From assembly GCA_903970335.1 (NCBI GenBank), contig CAJCII010000184.1, positions 1 through 40,991 on the forward strand: a stretch of 40,991 bases of DNA, read 5' to 3'. Shown piece by piece: positions 1 to 7,362 of this stretch; the first letter of the stretch is position 1; every line of letters starts with the position of its first letter. Below the pieces are notes generated by a model. The model was given only the letters and a program-made list of their open reading frames with translations, was not told the origin of the DNA and ran no database searches. The translations under genes and the position numbers were made by a program. Source of the DNA: Bacteroidota bacterium. Its GTDB lineage: Bacteria > Verrucomicrobiota > Verrucomicrobiia > Methylacidiphilales > UBA1321.

Positions 1-747
1 CCCAACAGCCGCGAAACCATCCGCCGTCAGACGATCCACCAGTTCGAGCAAGCTCGGGTGGTCGATCGTAATCCCGACGAGCCGGACCGGCCGACGAATA
101 GCGGTAAGAACGCCTATCGGCTGACCGAGGAAGCGGCAGAGGTTCTTAAGGCGTTCGGGACGTCCGACTTCGACAAGGCGGTTGCCACGTTCATCGAGCA
201 ATTCGGGACGCTGAAGGCGGCCTACGAGCGGGCGCGAGCGACCCATCAAATACCGCTCCGCCTGGCCGACGGGACGATCATCTACCTCTCGCCCGGCGAG
301 CACAACACGCTCCAGGTCGCCATCATCGAAGACTTCGGACCACGCTTCGCACCGGGAGCGATGGTTCTCTATGTGGGCGATACGGCCAAGAAGCATGTGA
401 TCTACGACCGGGACCAGCTCGACCGGATCGGCGTGCCGATCACGGAGCACGACAAGCTGCCGGACGTCGTACTGTTCGACCCGGCGAAGAACTGGCTCTT
501 CCTCATCGAGGCCGTCACCTCGCACGGACCGGTTTCGCCGAAGCGACACCGGGAGATCGAGGCATTCCTGAAAGGGTGCAAGGCGGAGAGGGTCTACGTC
601 ACGGCGTTCCTGGCGATCGGCGACTTCAGGAAATACGCCGCCGATATCGCGTGGGAGACGGAGGTCTGGATCGCCGCGACGCCCGATCACATGATCCATT
701 TCAATGGACCTAAGTTTTTGGGTCCTTATAAACCGAACCCTGTCTGA
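1..747 (+). CDS. BsuBI/PstI-type restriction endonuclease (3' part, open at left edge)
   Basis: The reading frame is open from base 1 with no stop, so the gene starts outside the window; the GTG at 58 is probably internal because the residues before it (NSRETIRRQTIHQFEQA) look like the helical N-terminal domain of this family. About residues 70-190 after that GTG resemble the catalytic domain of the BsuBI/PstI family, type II enzymes that cut CTGCAG. The stretch includes LSPGEHNTLQ, a VLYVGDT segment and a late PDVVLFD...LFLIEAV block, which I take as the metal-binding PD-(D/E)xK-like core (inference). The cognate adenine methylase would be expected upstream, outside the window. It is convergent with the PP-loop gene at 796-1638. 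Family call is fairly secure; whether the enzyme is active cannot be judged without the N-terminus. Confidence 0.85.
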   Translation, partial: PNSRETIRRQTIHQFEQARVVDRNPDEPDRPTNSGKNAYRLTEEAAEVLKAFGTSDFDKAVATFIEQFGTLKAAYERARATHQIPLRLADGTIIYLSPGEHNTLQVAIIEDFGPRFAPGAMVLYVGDTAKKHVIYDRDQLDRIGVPITEHDKLPDVVLFDPAKNWLFLIEAVTSHGPVSPKRHREIEAFLKGCKAERVYVTAFLAIGDFRKYAADIAWETEVWIAATPDHMIHFNGPKFLGPYKPNPV

Positions 748-795
748 GCCAAGATACTGCCGAGCCGCCGAGTCGCGATGGAACGGGGGTGCTGC

Positions 796-1638
796 TTAAT
801 CGTGGCAATGGCATTCGGCGAGGGCGTCCCGCTCGCCGAAATCCATGTCTCGCTGTTCGATCGCCGCTTGTCGCATCCGACGATAGCCGGGACGGTCCTT
901 GCGGAAGACTGCTCCGAGCGGCTTCGTGGGTCGGGCCTCATCTTCCATCCTGATCCACCAATCGGCCAGCGACGGGTCGGAACGGATCAGTGACGCGATC
1001 GTCTTGGCGGACTTGAGGAAGCAGAGGTCGCAATTCCCGGCCGGTGTCTTGCCGTCGATATTCGCCAATCGGAGGTCGAAGGGCTGGGCGGCCCAGAAGT
1101 TTGCCACGTCCTCCTTGGTGACTCCGGCGGGGTGGAGGGGGGCGATGGTCTCCCAGCGTTCCCGCTGGTCCTTGATCTTGGCCACTCGGCGGGCTTCATC
1201 GGCCCGCAAGCCGATGGCGTTGGTCCAGTGCTCCCAGCCGATGGATCGTGCGTAGTCGCGCATGACGCGGATCTTCAGCGTCGTCGTGCAGAACCGGGTC
1301 ACCGGATTGGGGAGATATCGGCGCTCCTTGACCAGGGCCTCGAAGGGCTCACCGTTCCGGCTGGCGGTCGCCCGATCGACGATCCTGAACTTCCTCTGCT
1401 TCTCGCCGTCCGGGTCGTATTCGAGCCAGGTGATCGGGACATCCCATCGGACGCCGCACTCGTGGACGAAGTCGAGCGTCTGCGGCATCTCCTTGCCGGT
1501 GTTCGCGAAGCAGGCGATGACCAGGGGCGGCAGCGAACCGCCATAGGTGTCGAGGATCTGCCTGAGCATGTAGGCACTGGTGCGACCGCCGCTGAACGAG
1601 ATGAGGGCCGGGCCTTCGATCAAATAGGGATTCGTCAT
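796..1638 (-). CDS. PAPS reductase / DndC-like PP-loop ATP pyrophosphatase family protein
   Basis: This 280-residue protein has a PP-loop near its start (SFSGGRTSA, about residues 14-22), the nucleotide-binding motif of adenine nucleotide alpha-hydrolases such as CysH and DndC. A single Cys in RFCTTTLKIR, a CDLC pair near residue 203 and a terminal CHCHD could ligate an Fe-S cluster; that is inference. It is longer than assimilatory CysH (about 240) and much shorter than DndC (about 500). Stand-alone proteins of this kind occur in phages and plasmids. There are no sulfate-assimilation genes around it. It lies tail-to-tail with a restriction endonuclease and divergent from the relaxase, so a role in DNA or RNA modification or defence is more plausible than sulfur assimilation. 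ATG at 1638 is the only good start. Confidence 0.7.
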   Translation of the reverse strand: MTNPYLIEGPALISFSGGRTSAYMLRQILDTYGGSLPPLVIACFANTGKEMPQTLDFVHECGVRWDVPITWLEYDPDGEKQRKFRIVDRATASRNGEPFEALVKERRYLPNPVTRFCTTTLKIRVMRDYARSIGWEHWTNAIGLRADEARRVAKIKDQRERWETIAPLHPAGVTKEDVANFWAAQPFDLRLANIDGKTPAGNCDLCFLKSAKTIASLIRSDPSLADWWIRMEDEARPTKPLGAVFRKDRPGYRRMRQAAIEQRDMDFGERDALAECHCHD

Positions 1639-1971
1639 GCGGACTCCATGTTGCCATGCGTCCTTCTTTAGAGCCGATCTCCCGGCCTGTCAATCTTCCG
1701 CGCCGCCACGCCGTCGATCATCGACCGCTGCCCAGGTGGTTGCCCTCGATCGAAGTCAGTTGCCCGACTGAGTGGCGGGATCTCGTCGGATCGATTCGGC
1801 GCGTTGGCCGGCTTTTTCCCGTGAAAACGACACCTGTAAAAATCTTAGGCAGAGCTAAGGGGACAAGCCTGTCAAAATTGCTTCCTGATTTTTTATGCGA
1901 ATACCACTTGCCAAAGTGGTCGGCTCTCATATGATTCCCCGCATCTGGTCACACCAAGTAAGGGTCATGTG
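1639..1971. promoter_or_regulatory. Candidate oriT and divergent promoter region upstream of the relaxase
   Basis: The gap between the divergent PP-loop and relaxase genes is more AT-rich than its surroundings. It holds three successive inverted repeats: CTTAG/CTAAG (1844-1859, 6-nt spacer), GACA/TGTC (1862-1873) and the perfect 7-bp ACCACTT-gcca-AAGTGGT (1903-1920). MobF relaxases usually nick next to an inverted repeat just upstream of their own gene, so this is the best oriT candidate in the window. The nic position cannot be assigned by eye. The repeats could also be operators autoregulating the relaxase. Confidence 0.45.
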
Positions 1972-4755
1972 ATGCTTCTCAGCTACGAGGTCACTTCGGC
2001 CTCGCGTGCCAAGGACTATTTCGCCACCAGCGTCTCGCCCGAGGCGATCGCCTCCCGCCAGGACTATTATTCCGAGGGACAGGAATCGCCCGGCAAATAT
2101 GGCGGCAAGCTGGCCGATGTGCTGGGCCTGGCCGGCAAGCCGGTCGATGAAGCGACCTTCCACCGGCTCTGCGACAACCGGCACCCGACCCAGGACAAGC
2201 CGCTCACCCCCCGGACCAACGACCATCGCCGGGTCTGCTACGACTTCACCATCTCCGGGCCGAAGTCGTTCTCCATCATCGAGGCGTTCGCCGAGCCGGA
2301 AGAACGGGGCCGGTTGCGGCGAGCCTTCGACGAAGCGGTCGCGGAGATGGTAGCCGAGGACATGGAACCGGACATGCAGACGCGGGAGCGGGCGAAGGGG
2401 GCCGATCACAACATCACCACCGGCAACATCCTGACGGTCAGCTTCGATCACGCGACCGCCCGTCCGGAGAATGACGACACCCTGCCCGATCCCCACTGGC
2501 ACAAGCACCTGCTCGTCTGGAACGCCACCCGACGGCCCGACGACGGCAAGATCAAGGCCGGCCAGTTTGGCGACATCGTCCGCGACAAGCCCTACTACCG
2601 GGCCGCGTTCTACTCGCGACTGGCGGATAACCTCGAAGACCTGGGCTACACCATCGACCGGCGGGGCGGCACCGAATGGGAGATCGCCGGGGTCCCGCAG
2701 ACGGTCATCGACAAATTCAGCAAGCGGACGATGCAGATCGAGGCCGAGGCCGAAAAGCGCGGCATCACCGATGCCGCCGAGAAGGCCGAGCTGGGGGCCA
2801 AGATCCGGTCGAACAAGCAGAAGAATCAGACGCTGAGCGAACTGCGGACGGCCTGGGATGCCCAGCTCGACCAGGGGGAGCGAGACGCTCTGGCCAAGGT
2901 GTACGCCGGGGAAATCCCGCCGGGCCAGGAAGTGACCGCTTCCGAGGCGGTGGCGTGGGCCATCGCCCACGTCAGCGAAAAGCTCTCGGTGTTCCCCGAG
3001 CGGGAAATCAAGCGGGTCGCCTTGCTCCACGGGCTGGGGTCGGTCACGCCGGACCAGGTCGCGGCCGAGTTGCCGCGACAGGGCGTGATCACCTCGGAGA
3101 TCGACGGCCGGTGGATGGCGACCACCGAAGGGCTGCAACGCGAGGAGGATTACCTCGTCGGCCAGGCGGCGGGCGGTCGCGGCAGCGTGGCGGCCGTCGG
3201 CGTGCCCGAGGGCCTGACCCGCATCATGAAGGACGGCAAGTCGCTCAACGACGGCCAGTGGGACGCGGTCACCGGGCTCCTGACTTCGGAGAACCGGATC
3301 AACCTGGTCGAAGGCCCGGCCGGGGCGGGCAAGTCCTCCTTGCTCGGCAAGTACCAGGAGGGGATGCGGTTGGCCGGGAAAGACATCCATTTCTTCGCGA
3401 CGACGGCGGCAGCCGTCGAGGTGCTGCACAAGGACGGCTTCACGGGCACGAAGACCGTCGCCCACCTGTTGCTGGACGAAAAGCTCCAGGCGTCGATCCG
3501 GGGGAGCCGCGTCGTCATCGACGAGACGTCGCTGCTCGGCCACAAGGACGCGGTCGCCTTGTTCCAGCTCGCCGAGAAGCTCGACCTGAAACTGACCTTC
3601 GTCGGCGACCCGATGCAGCATGGTTCCATCGCCCGTGGTGCCCTGATGCGAATCCTCAAGGACTACGGCGGCATCAAGCCGTTCCAACTCACGGAGATCC
3701 TCCGTCAGGAAAACCCGGTCTACCGCGAGGCGGCTAAGCTGCTGTCCGAGGGCAAGACGCTGGAGGGCTTCAACGCCATCGACGCGATGGGCCGGGTCTT
3801 GGAGATCGCCGAGCCGGAGGATCGTTACCGGCACATCGCCGTCGATTACTGGCAGGCCCTCGACGACAAGAAATCGGTCCTGGTGGTCTCGCCGACGCAC
3901 GCCGAAGCCGGGCAGATCACGACGGCGATCCGCTCGGTCTTGCGGGATGCCGGGAAGCTCGGAACGGAGGACCGCCAGTTCACCCGCCTGGTCGCGGTCG
4001 ATACCAGCGAGGCCGAACGCGGTCTGGCCACCACCTACCGACCGGGCGACGTCATCCAGTTCCACCAGAACGCCAAGGGGGGATTCCAGAAGGGAGATCG
4101 GCTGACTGTCACGGACGCCTCGGCCCTGCCGCTCTCCCAGGCGGCCCATTTCTCCGTCTACCGGACGGAGGCCATCTCGCTGGCCGAACGCGACCGAATC
4201 CGCTTCACCGGCAACGTGAAGACGCTCGACGGCAAGCACACGCTCAAGAACGGCATGGCCCGGACGGTCGCCGGGTTCACGCCCAAGGGGATCAAGCTGG
4301 ACAACGGCTGGGTCGTCCCGGCCGATGCCGGACATTTCCGCCACGGGTTCGTGGAAACCTCGTTCGGGTCGCAGGGCCGGACGGTCCAGCGGGTCATCCT
4401 CGGCATGGCGGCTTCCTCGGCCCCGGCCATGAACATGGAGCAGCTCTACGTGTCGGCGAGCCGGGCCAAGCAGTCGGTCCGGGTCTATACCGATTCCAAG
4501 GAGGAGATCCGCGACGCGGTGAAACGCTCGTCGAAGAAGCTCGCGGCGCTGGACCTCCGCCCCAAGCCACCGGCCGCCCCGCCGAAATCACGCGGGATGC
4601 ACGATCACACGGCCAGGCGTCGTCGCCTCTCCGTGATCGAGTGGATGCGGGCGGCCTGGAACCGGCAACCGTCACACGACTCGCGGCCGGTCATGAAGCA
4701 AACGCACGACGACCGGCTTGCCGGTCGGGAACGGGTCGGTGGCCATGAGAGATAA
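1972..4755 (+). CDS. MobF-family conjugative relaxase/helicase (TrwC/TraI-like)
   Basis: This 927-residue protein would nick oriT and unwind the transferred strand. The N-terminal relaxase domain (about 1-300) carries candidate catalytic tyrosines near the start (Tyr16; Tyr32-Tyr33) and the metal-binding His triad PHWHKH (His175, His177, His179). The second half is an SF1 helicase: Walker A GPAGAGKSS with Lys454, Walker B VVIDE with Asp517-Glu518, and a late motif VI (YVSASRAK). Length matches TrwC of R388 (966), so it lacks the extra C-terminal region of F TraI. I chose ATG 1972 rather than the adjacent GTG 1969 because it sits 7 nt after AGGG (1961-1964) and gives the usual MLLSYEVTSA start. 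A small partner gene follows at once. The high GC content leaves long spurious antisense frames. Confidence 0.93.
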   Translation: MLLSYEVTSASRAKDYFATSVSPEAIASRQDYYSEGQESPGKYGGKLADVLGLAGKPVDEATFHRLCDNRHPTQDKPLTPRTNDHRRVCYDFTISGPKSFSIIEAFAEPEERGRLRRAFDEAVAEMVAEDMEPDMQTRERAKGADHNITTGNILTVSFDHATARPENDDTLPDPHWHKHLLVWNATRRPDDGKIKAGQFGDIVRDKPYYRAAFYSRLADNLEDLGYTIDRRGGTEWEIAGVPQTVIDKFSKRTMQIEAEAEKRGITDAAEKAELGAKIRSNKQKNQTLSELRTAWDAQLDQGERDALAKVYAGEIPPGQEVTASEAVAWAIAHVSEKLSVFPEREIKRVALLHGLGSVTPDQVAAELPRQGVITSEIDGRWMATTEGLQREEDYLVGQAAGGRGSVAAVGVPEGLTRIMKDGKSLNDGQWDAVTGLLTSENRINLVEGPAGAGKSSLLGKYQEGMRLAGKDIHFFATTAAAVEVLHKDGFTGTKTVAHLLLDEKLQASIRGSRVVIDETSLLGHKDAVALFQLAEKLDLKLTFVGDPMQHGSIARGALMRILKDYGGIKPFQLTEILRQENPVYREAAKLLSEGKTLEGFNAIDAMGRVLEIAEPEDRYRHIAVDYWQALDDKKSVLVVSPTHAEAGQITTAIRSVLRDAGKLGTEDRQFTRLVAVDTSEAERGLATTYRPGDVIQFHQNAKGGFQKGDRLTVTDASALPLSQAAHFSVYRTEAISLAERDRIRFTGNVKTLDGKHTLKNGMARTVAGFTPKGIKLDNGWVVPADAGHFRHGFVETSFGSQGRTVQRVILGMAASSAPAMNMEQLYVSASRAKQSVRVYTDSKEEIRDAVKRSSKKLAALDLRPKPPAAPPKSRGMHDHTARRRRLSVIEWMRAAWNRQPSHDSRPVMKQTHDDRLAGRERVGGHER

Positions 4756-4768
4756 TCCCGAGGGCACC

Positions 4769-5269
4769 ATGATGGAAAGGGTCCGACCGAGATCGAGCCT
4801 CCTGGAAATGCTCAAGCCGGCGGAAGCCCCGCCCACGCCCACGCCAGAACCGGAGCCGGTGGCCAACGTCGAGGGAGAGCCGGCCTCGGGGGAAGCGATC
4901 ATCCCCCTGCCCCAGCCCGGCGATCCTTATGACACCGCCCACGCCCGGTCGAGCAACAAGCCGCTGCCGACGCTGCGTTTCATCAAGGGGGATGGCATCA
5001 AGGGGCTGCCCTATGCCAATCTCGACAGCATCGACTGGGAGCCCGCAGAGAAGCCGGGGCACGGGCCGACGATCGTTGTGCGGTTCGCCGGAATCGTCGC
5101 GAGGGAAGCTCGGATCAGCGGCCGGAACCTGCTCCAACTCTTCGACCTGCTCTCCTACCATCGGGTCGCGTGGGTCCGGGAGTTACCGCCGGGCCGAGAC
5201 TTCAAGGATGGCAAGGCCACGGTCATCACCGACATCACCGTCGGCCTGATCACGGAGGTCCCGGCCTGA
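4769..5269 (+). CDS. Small conserved-looking protein downstream of the relaxase
   Basis: This 166-residue protein has a Pro/Glu-rich low-complexity stretch (PTPTPEPEPV) after a short basic N-terminus, then a compact alpha/beta-looking domain (about residues 60-166) with LPYANLDSIDW and TIVVRFAGIVARE. I do not recognise the domain. It begins 13 nt after the relaxase stop; ATG 4769 follows CCCGAGGG, while an earlier in-frame ATG (4745) would overlap the relaxase end. Co-transcription with the relaxase suggests an accessory role in relaxosome assembly or regulation, which is inference. Its 3' end overlaps the convergent gene at 5250 by 20 nt. Confidence 0.65.
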   Translation: MMERVRPRSSLLEMLKPAEAPPTPTPEPEPVANVEGEPASGEAIIPLPQPGDPYDTAHARSSNKPLPTLRFIKGDGIKGLPYANLDSIDWEPAEKPGHGPTIVVRFAGIVAREARISGRNLLQLFDLLSYHRVAWVRELPPGRDFKDGKATVITDITVGLITEVPA

Positions 5270-5450
5270 TCGCGGCGGATTTCCGGCGATGTTTCTCGGC
5301 CAGGGCGTCCTCGTAATAGCGATACGCTCTCTGCTGCACCGCCACGCTGTCGGGCCAGCCTTGCCGCTCGGCGGCCTCGTCGAGGAAAGCGGCCAGGGCA
5401 CAGCCATGAAACAGGCTGTCGAGAATCTCGTCGTCGAGTTCGGCGGTCAT
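5250..5450 (-). CDS. Small hypothetical protein, last gene of the minus-strand plasmid operon
   Basis: A 66-residue, mostly helical acidic protein (MTAELDDEILDSLFHG at the start, RAYRYYEDALAEK near the end). ATG 5450 overlaps the stop of the upstream gene (5447-5449) in an ATGA arrangement, which argues for translational coupling and for this start. It is not recognised as a named family. The size, acidity and position beside a methylase and antirestriction-like small genes fit plasmid accessory proteins. Confidence 0.6.
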   Translation of the reverse strand: MTAELDDEILDSLFHGCALAAFLDEAAERQGWPDSVAVQQRAYRYYEDALAEKHRRKSAAIRPGPP

Positions 5451-5800
5451 GGCTCCATCTTCCATTCGTCGGCTTCGGCATCGTCCTCACTTTCCATCGG
5501 GATGTGAACCTCGATCTCGGTCCCTTCCGAAACCGCAACCGTGCTAATCAGGTAGCCGATCCGATTGACGAAGTGATAGCCGCTCACCAGATACAGGTCG
5601 CCGTCATCGCCGTCAAGCAGCGTCCAGATGGTGCGCGGGGCCTGTCGCCGCACGAACTCCAGTTCGTCGCCGTAGGTCTCGAACAGGCAGCCGGGTCCCT
5701 CGCCCGTGGCCCAGCTCGCGTTGGGATTGAGGTGGTTCGGGACGAGCGGATAGCGTGCGTCGAAGTCGTCTTCGGAGAGTTCGATGAATGTCTCGGTCAT
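5447..5800 (-). CDS. Hypothetical acidic 117-residue plasmid protein
   Basis: The protein starts MTETFIELSEDDFD and ends in an acidic tail (SEDDAEADEWKMEP). The centre (TIWTLLDGDDGDLYLVSGYHFVNRIGYLIS) has the beta-rich pattern of small plasmid proteins often found beside DNA methylases in alphaproteobacterial and planctomycete plasmids. I do not recognise a named domain. AAAGGA lies 7 nt upstream of ATG 5800. It follows the methyltransferase by 26 nt and overlaps the next gene by 4 nt, so the three are probably one transcript. Confidence 0.65.
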   Translation of the reverse strand: MTETFIELSEDDFDARYPLVPNHLNPNASWATGEGPGCLFETYGDELEFVRRQAPRTIWTLLDGDDGDLYLVSGYHFVNRIGYLISTVAVSEGTEIEVHIPMESEDDAEADEWKMEP

Positions 5801-5826
5801 GGGGAATTCCTTTCCTGATTCGTTGG

Positions 5827-6585
5827 TTAATCGCGTTCAAAGATCATGCAGACGTCGTGCAAGCCCGGGATGAAGCTGCTGCGATAGATCTTCTTGCTGC
5901 TGCTGTTGCCGTGCGAGAACCGGATGATGTCCGTGCAATGCTGGGTCAGCCCGGCGGCGAACGCCAATCGCTTGGTGTGGTAGACCAGCGGGACGTACCC
6001 GGCCTCGCGGTCGGAGTAATCGCCCATGAGGATGGCGAACTTGCCCCCGGGCTTGAGGGCGGCCTTGCAGTTGCGGATGAACTGGCCGTACCTCCGCAGG
6101 AAATGTTCGAGCGTCGGGGATCGCGACAGGTCACGGGGATCTTCGGAGTACAGCTTTTGTCGCCAGTAAGGCGGGTGGACCCAGATGAAATCGAACGTCT
6201 CCGCCGCCGGGAAGTCGTTCGGATTGCAGGCGTCCTGCCCCTGGTGCATGTCCCAGGCGATGCAGGAGAGGCCAAGCTCCTGGCAGACGTCGCGGCATGT
6301 CCCGCTCCCCGACATGGGGTCGAAGACCAGTCCCTGCGGTTTGAAGTAGGTCAGCAGATCCTTGATCAGGTTGCCGCCGCAGTTGCCGGGCCATTTGCGG
6401 TCGCCATACTCGCCCGCCCGATCGAAGTGATAGAGGCTGGTGAGGTGCGGCACCGGGCTGCCGGTGATCGGTGCCCTGGGCAGGCGAACGTAAGTGGGTC
6501 GGTCCGGCTCCGGTGGCCGGACATGGGAGGCACGGCGGAGCCGGGAGGCGTAAAACGGATTGATTGGTACGGTTGAGTAAGTCAT
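5827..6585 (-). CDS. Plasmid-type DNA methyltransferase (N4/N6 amino-methylase fold)
   Basis: This 252-residue protein has the SAM-binding motif I VFDPMSGSGTC (about residues 86-96) and a catalytic motif IV that reads HPPYW instead of the canonical DPPY. The order (I before IV) and the DPPY-like motif fit the amino-methyltransferase superfamily acting on N4-cytosine or N6-adenine. No restriction partner is adjacent, and the BsuBI/PstI endonuclease 5 kb away would use an NPPY enzyme, so this is probably an orphan plasmid methylase. The HPPYW substitution occurs in a plasmid-associated subgroup that I recall but cannot verify here. AAAGGA precedes ATG 6585. It sits between two small plasmid genes in a minus-strand operon. 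Confidence 0.8.
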   Translation of the reverse strand: MTYSTVPINPFYASRLRRASHVRPPEPDRPTYVRLPRAPITGSPVPHLTSLYHFDRAGEYGDRKWPGNCGGNLIKDLLTYFKPQGLVFDPMSGSGTCRDVCQELGLSCIAWDMHQGQDACNPNDFPAAETFDFIWVHPPYWRQKLYSEDPRDLSRSPTLEHFLRRYGQFIRNCKAALKPGGKFAILMGDYSDREAGYVPLVYHTKRLAFAAGLTQHCTDIIRFSHGNSSSKKIYRSSFIPGLHDVCMIFERD

Positions 6586-6606
6586 GGTTTGGTCCTTTCC
6601 GGTGGA

Positions 6607-6629
6607 GGGGCGGGCTTGACGCCCGCCCC
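6607..6629. terminator. GC-rich intergenic hairpin between the 72-residue gene and the methylase
   Basis: A perfect 9-bp stem GGGGCGGGC / GCCCGCCCC with a 5-nt loop lies in the 57-nt gap between the genes ending at 6643 and starting at 6585. There is no T tract on the minus strand, so it may be an attenuating or mRNA-protecting hairpin rather than a full terminator. Confidence 0.5.
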
Positions 6630-6642
6630 CGGGTGATGGCGA

Positions 6643-6861
6643 TTAGCCGTTGTTCTTGGGCTTGGTCAGCACGATCCGGCCGTCGAGCGGGATCGAATGA
6701 AGCTGGACGGTGAAGCCGCCGTCGCGGTTGCTCCAGGCAATGCCGATGCGGTCCCAGTAGCTTTGCTCGTCCTTCCCCTCGCGGACCTGGTAGGCGACCA
6801 GGCTCGGCTTGCGGTTCTTGACTCCGGTATCGAGGGCGGCTTCGGTTTCTGTGTTTGACAT
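6643..6861 (-). CDS. Small conserved plasmid protein (72 residues)
   Basis: The short protein has a disordered N-terminus and a beta-rich body with the motifs KPSLVAYQVREGKD, SYWDRIGIAW and LDGRIVL. I recognise this pattern from small proteins beside relaxase and antirestriction genes on alphaproteobacterial and planctomycete plasmids, but know no assigned function. AGAAGG lies about 8 nt before ATG 6861. It is preceded by the three-hairpin element at 6887-7092, the same arrangement as the helicase gene, so the two may be co-regulated. Confidence 0.75.
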   Translation of the reverse strand: MSNTETEAALDTGVKNRKPSLVAYQVREGKDEQSYWDRIGIAWSNRDGGFTVQLHSIPLDGRIVLTKPKNNG

Positions 6862-6886
6862 GGTGGTTTCCTTCTCTTTGAGTTGC

Positions 6887-7092
6887 GGCCCCGGACCATC
6901 CGTGGCCTTACGAGAGCAACCAATCAGACGCCTAGCCGGGCTCTACGCCCACCGACCGCATCGTGCGGTTGGTGCCCGCCGCAACAAGAGAAACGGAAGG
7001 TTTATTCTTTGGAAAAACAAATTCTTATGAAATCCGTTTCTCTTGTTGCGGCGGGCGGCGGCGGCTGTAGGTTCGCGGTAGTTAGGCCCACC
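6887..7092 (-). ncRNA. Three-hairpin structured element, copy A (candidate 5' leader)
   Basis: Three hairpins precede the 72-residue gene. (1) A perfect 24-bp inverted repeat, 6974-6997 with 7033-7056, spans 35 nt; inside it TTTAT (7001-7005) can pair with ATGAA (7027-7031). (2) CACCGACCGCA (6950-6960) faces TGCGGTTGGTG (6964-6974) across a TCG loop. (3) GGCCcCGG-accat-CCGtGGCC spans 6887-6907. Copy B at 12515-12716 has the same order, loop sizes and flanks but different stem sequences, many of them compensatory. Strand is uncertain: position and shared orientation favour a minus-strand leader, yet two changed pairs in copy A are G-T on the plus strand and would be C-A on the minus. Confidence 0.6.
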
Positions 7093-7362
7093 GATGGTCC
7101 GGAGTTGGATCGAACTTGGGAGGGAACCGGCCCTGACAGACCGGAAATGAGCGGCGTGAGTACCTGGGACCGGACGGGTAGGATCGGCTGCCGGGAAAGG
7201 TGGGAATGGAGGAAAAGCGGCGGGATCTCCGGCGGAGCCGGGCGGCCCTCTGGCTCTTCACAATCCGGGGTCAGTTCCGAGCCATCGGGCCGGAAAGGAC
7301 CGAGCGACGGCGATTCCATCGCCGGTAAGGTCGTCGAGCGACCGACGATCAGGACGATGGGA
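7093..7362. other. Non-coding stretch between the helicase and element A
   Basis: No convincing gene, terminator or repeat is seen in these 270 nt. The only open frames are GC-rich, proline/arginine/serine-rich shadows. Confidence 0.5.

Noticed and set aside
707-725. GGACC...GGTCC inverted repeat near the end of the restriction endonuclease gene
   Set aside because: Only 5 bp and inside the coding sequence; too weak to call a terminator.
1927-4344. An 805-codon open frame antisense to the relaxase, and similar long antisense frames at 16220-17641 and 17599-18723
   Set aside because: They are opposite strongly supported genes, have Arg/Pro/Gly/Asp-rich composition typical of GC-rich shadow frames, and lack ribosome sites.
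6931-7086. Copy A of the hairpin element begins GCCTAGC and ends GTTAGGC, like an integron attC site
   Set aside because: Copy B lacks both core sequences, there is no integron integrase or cassette array, and the internal fold does not follow the attC layout. The match is probably coincidence.
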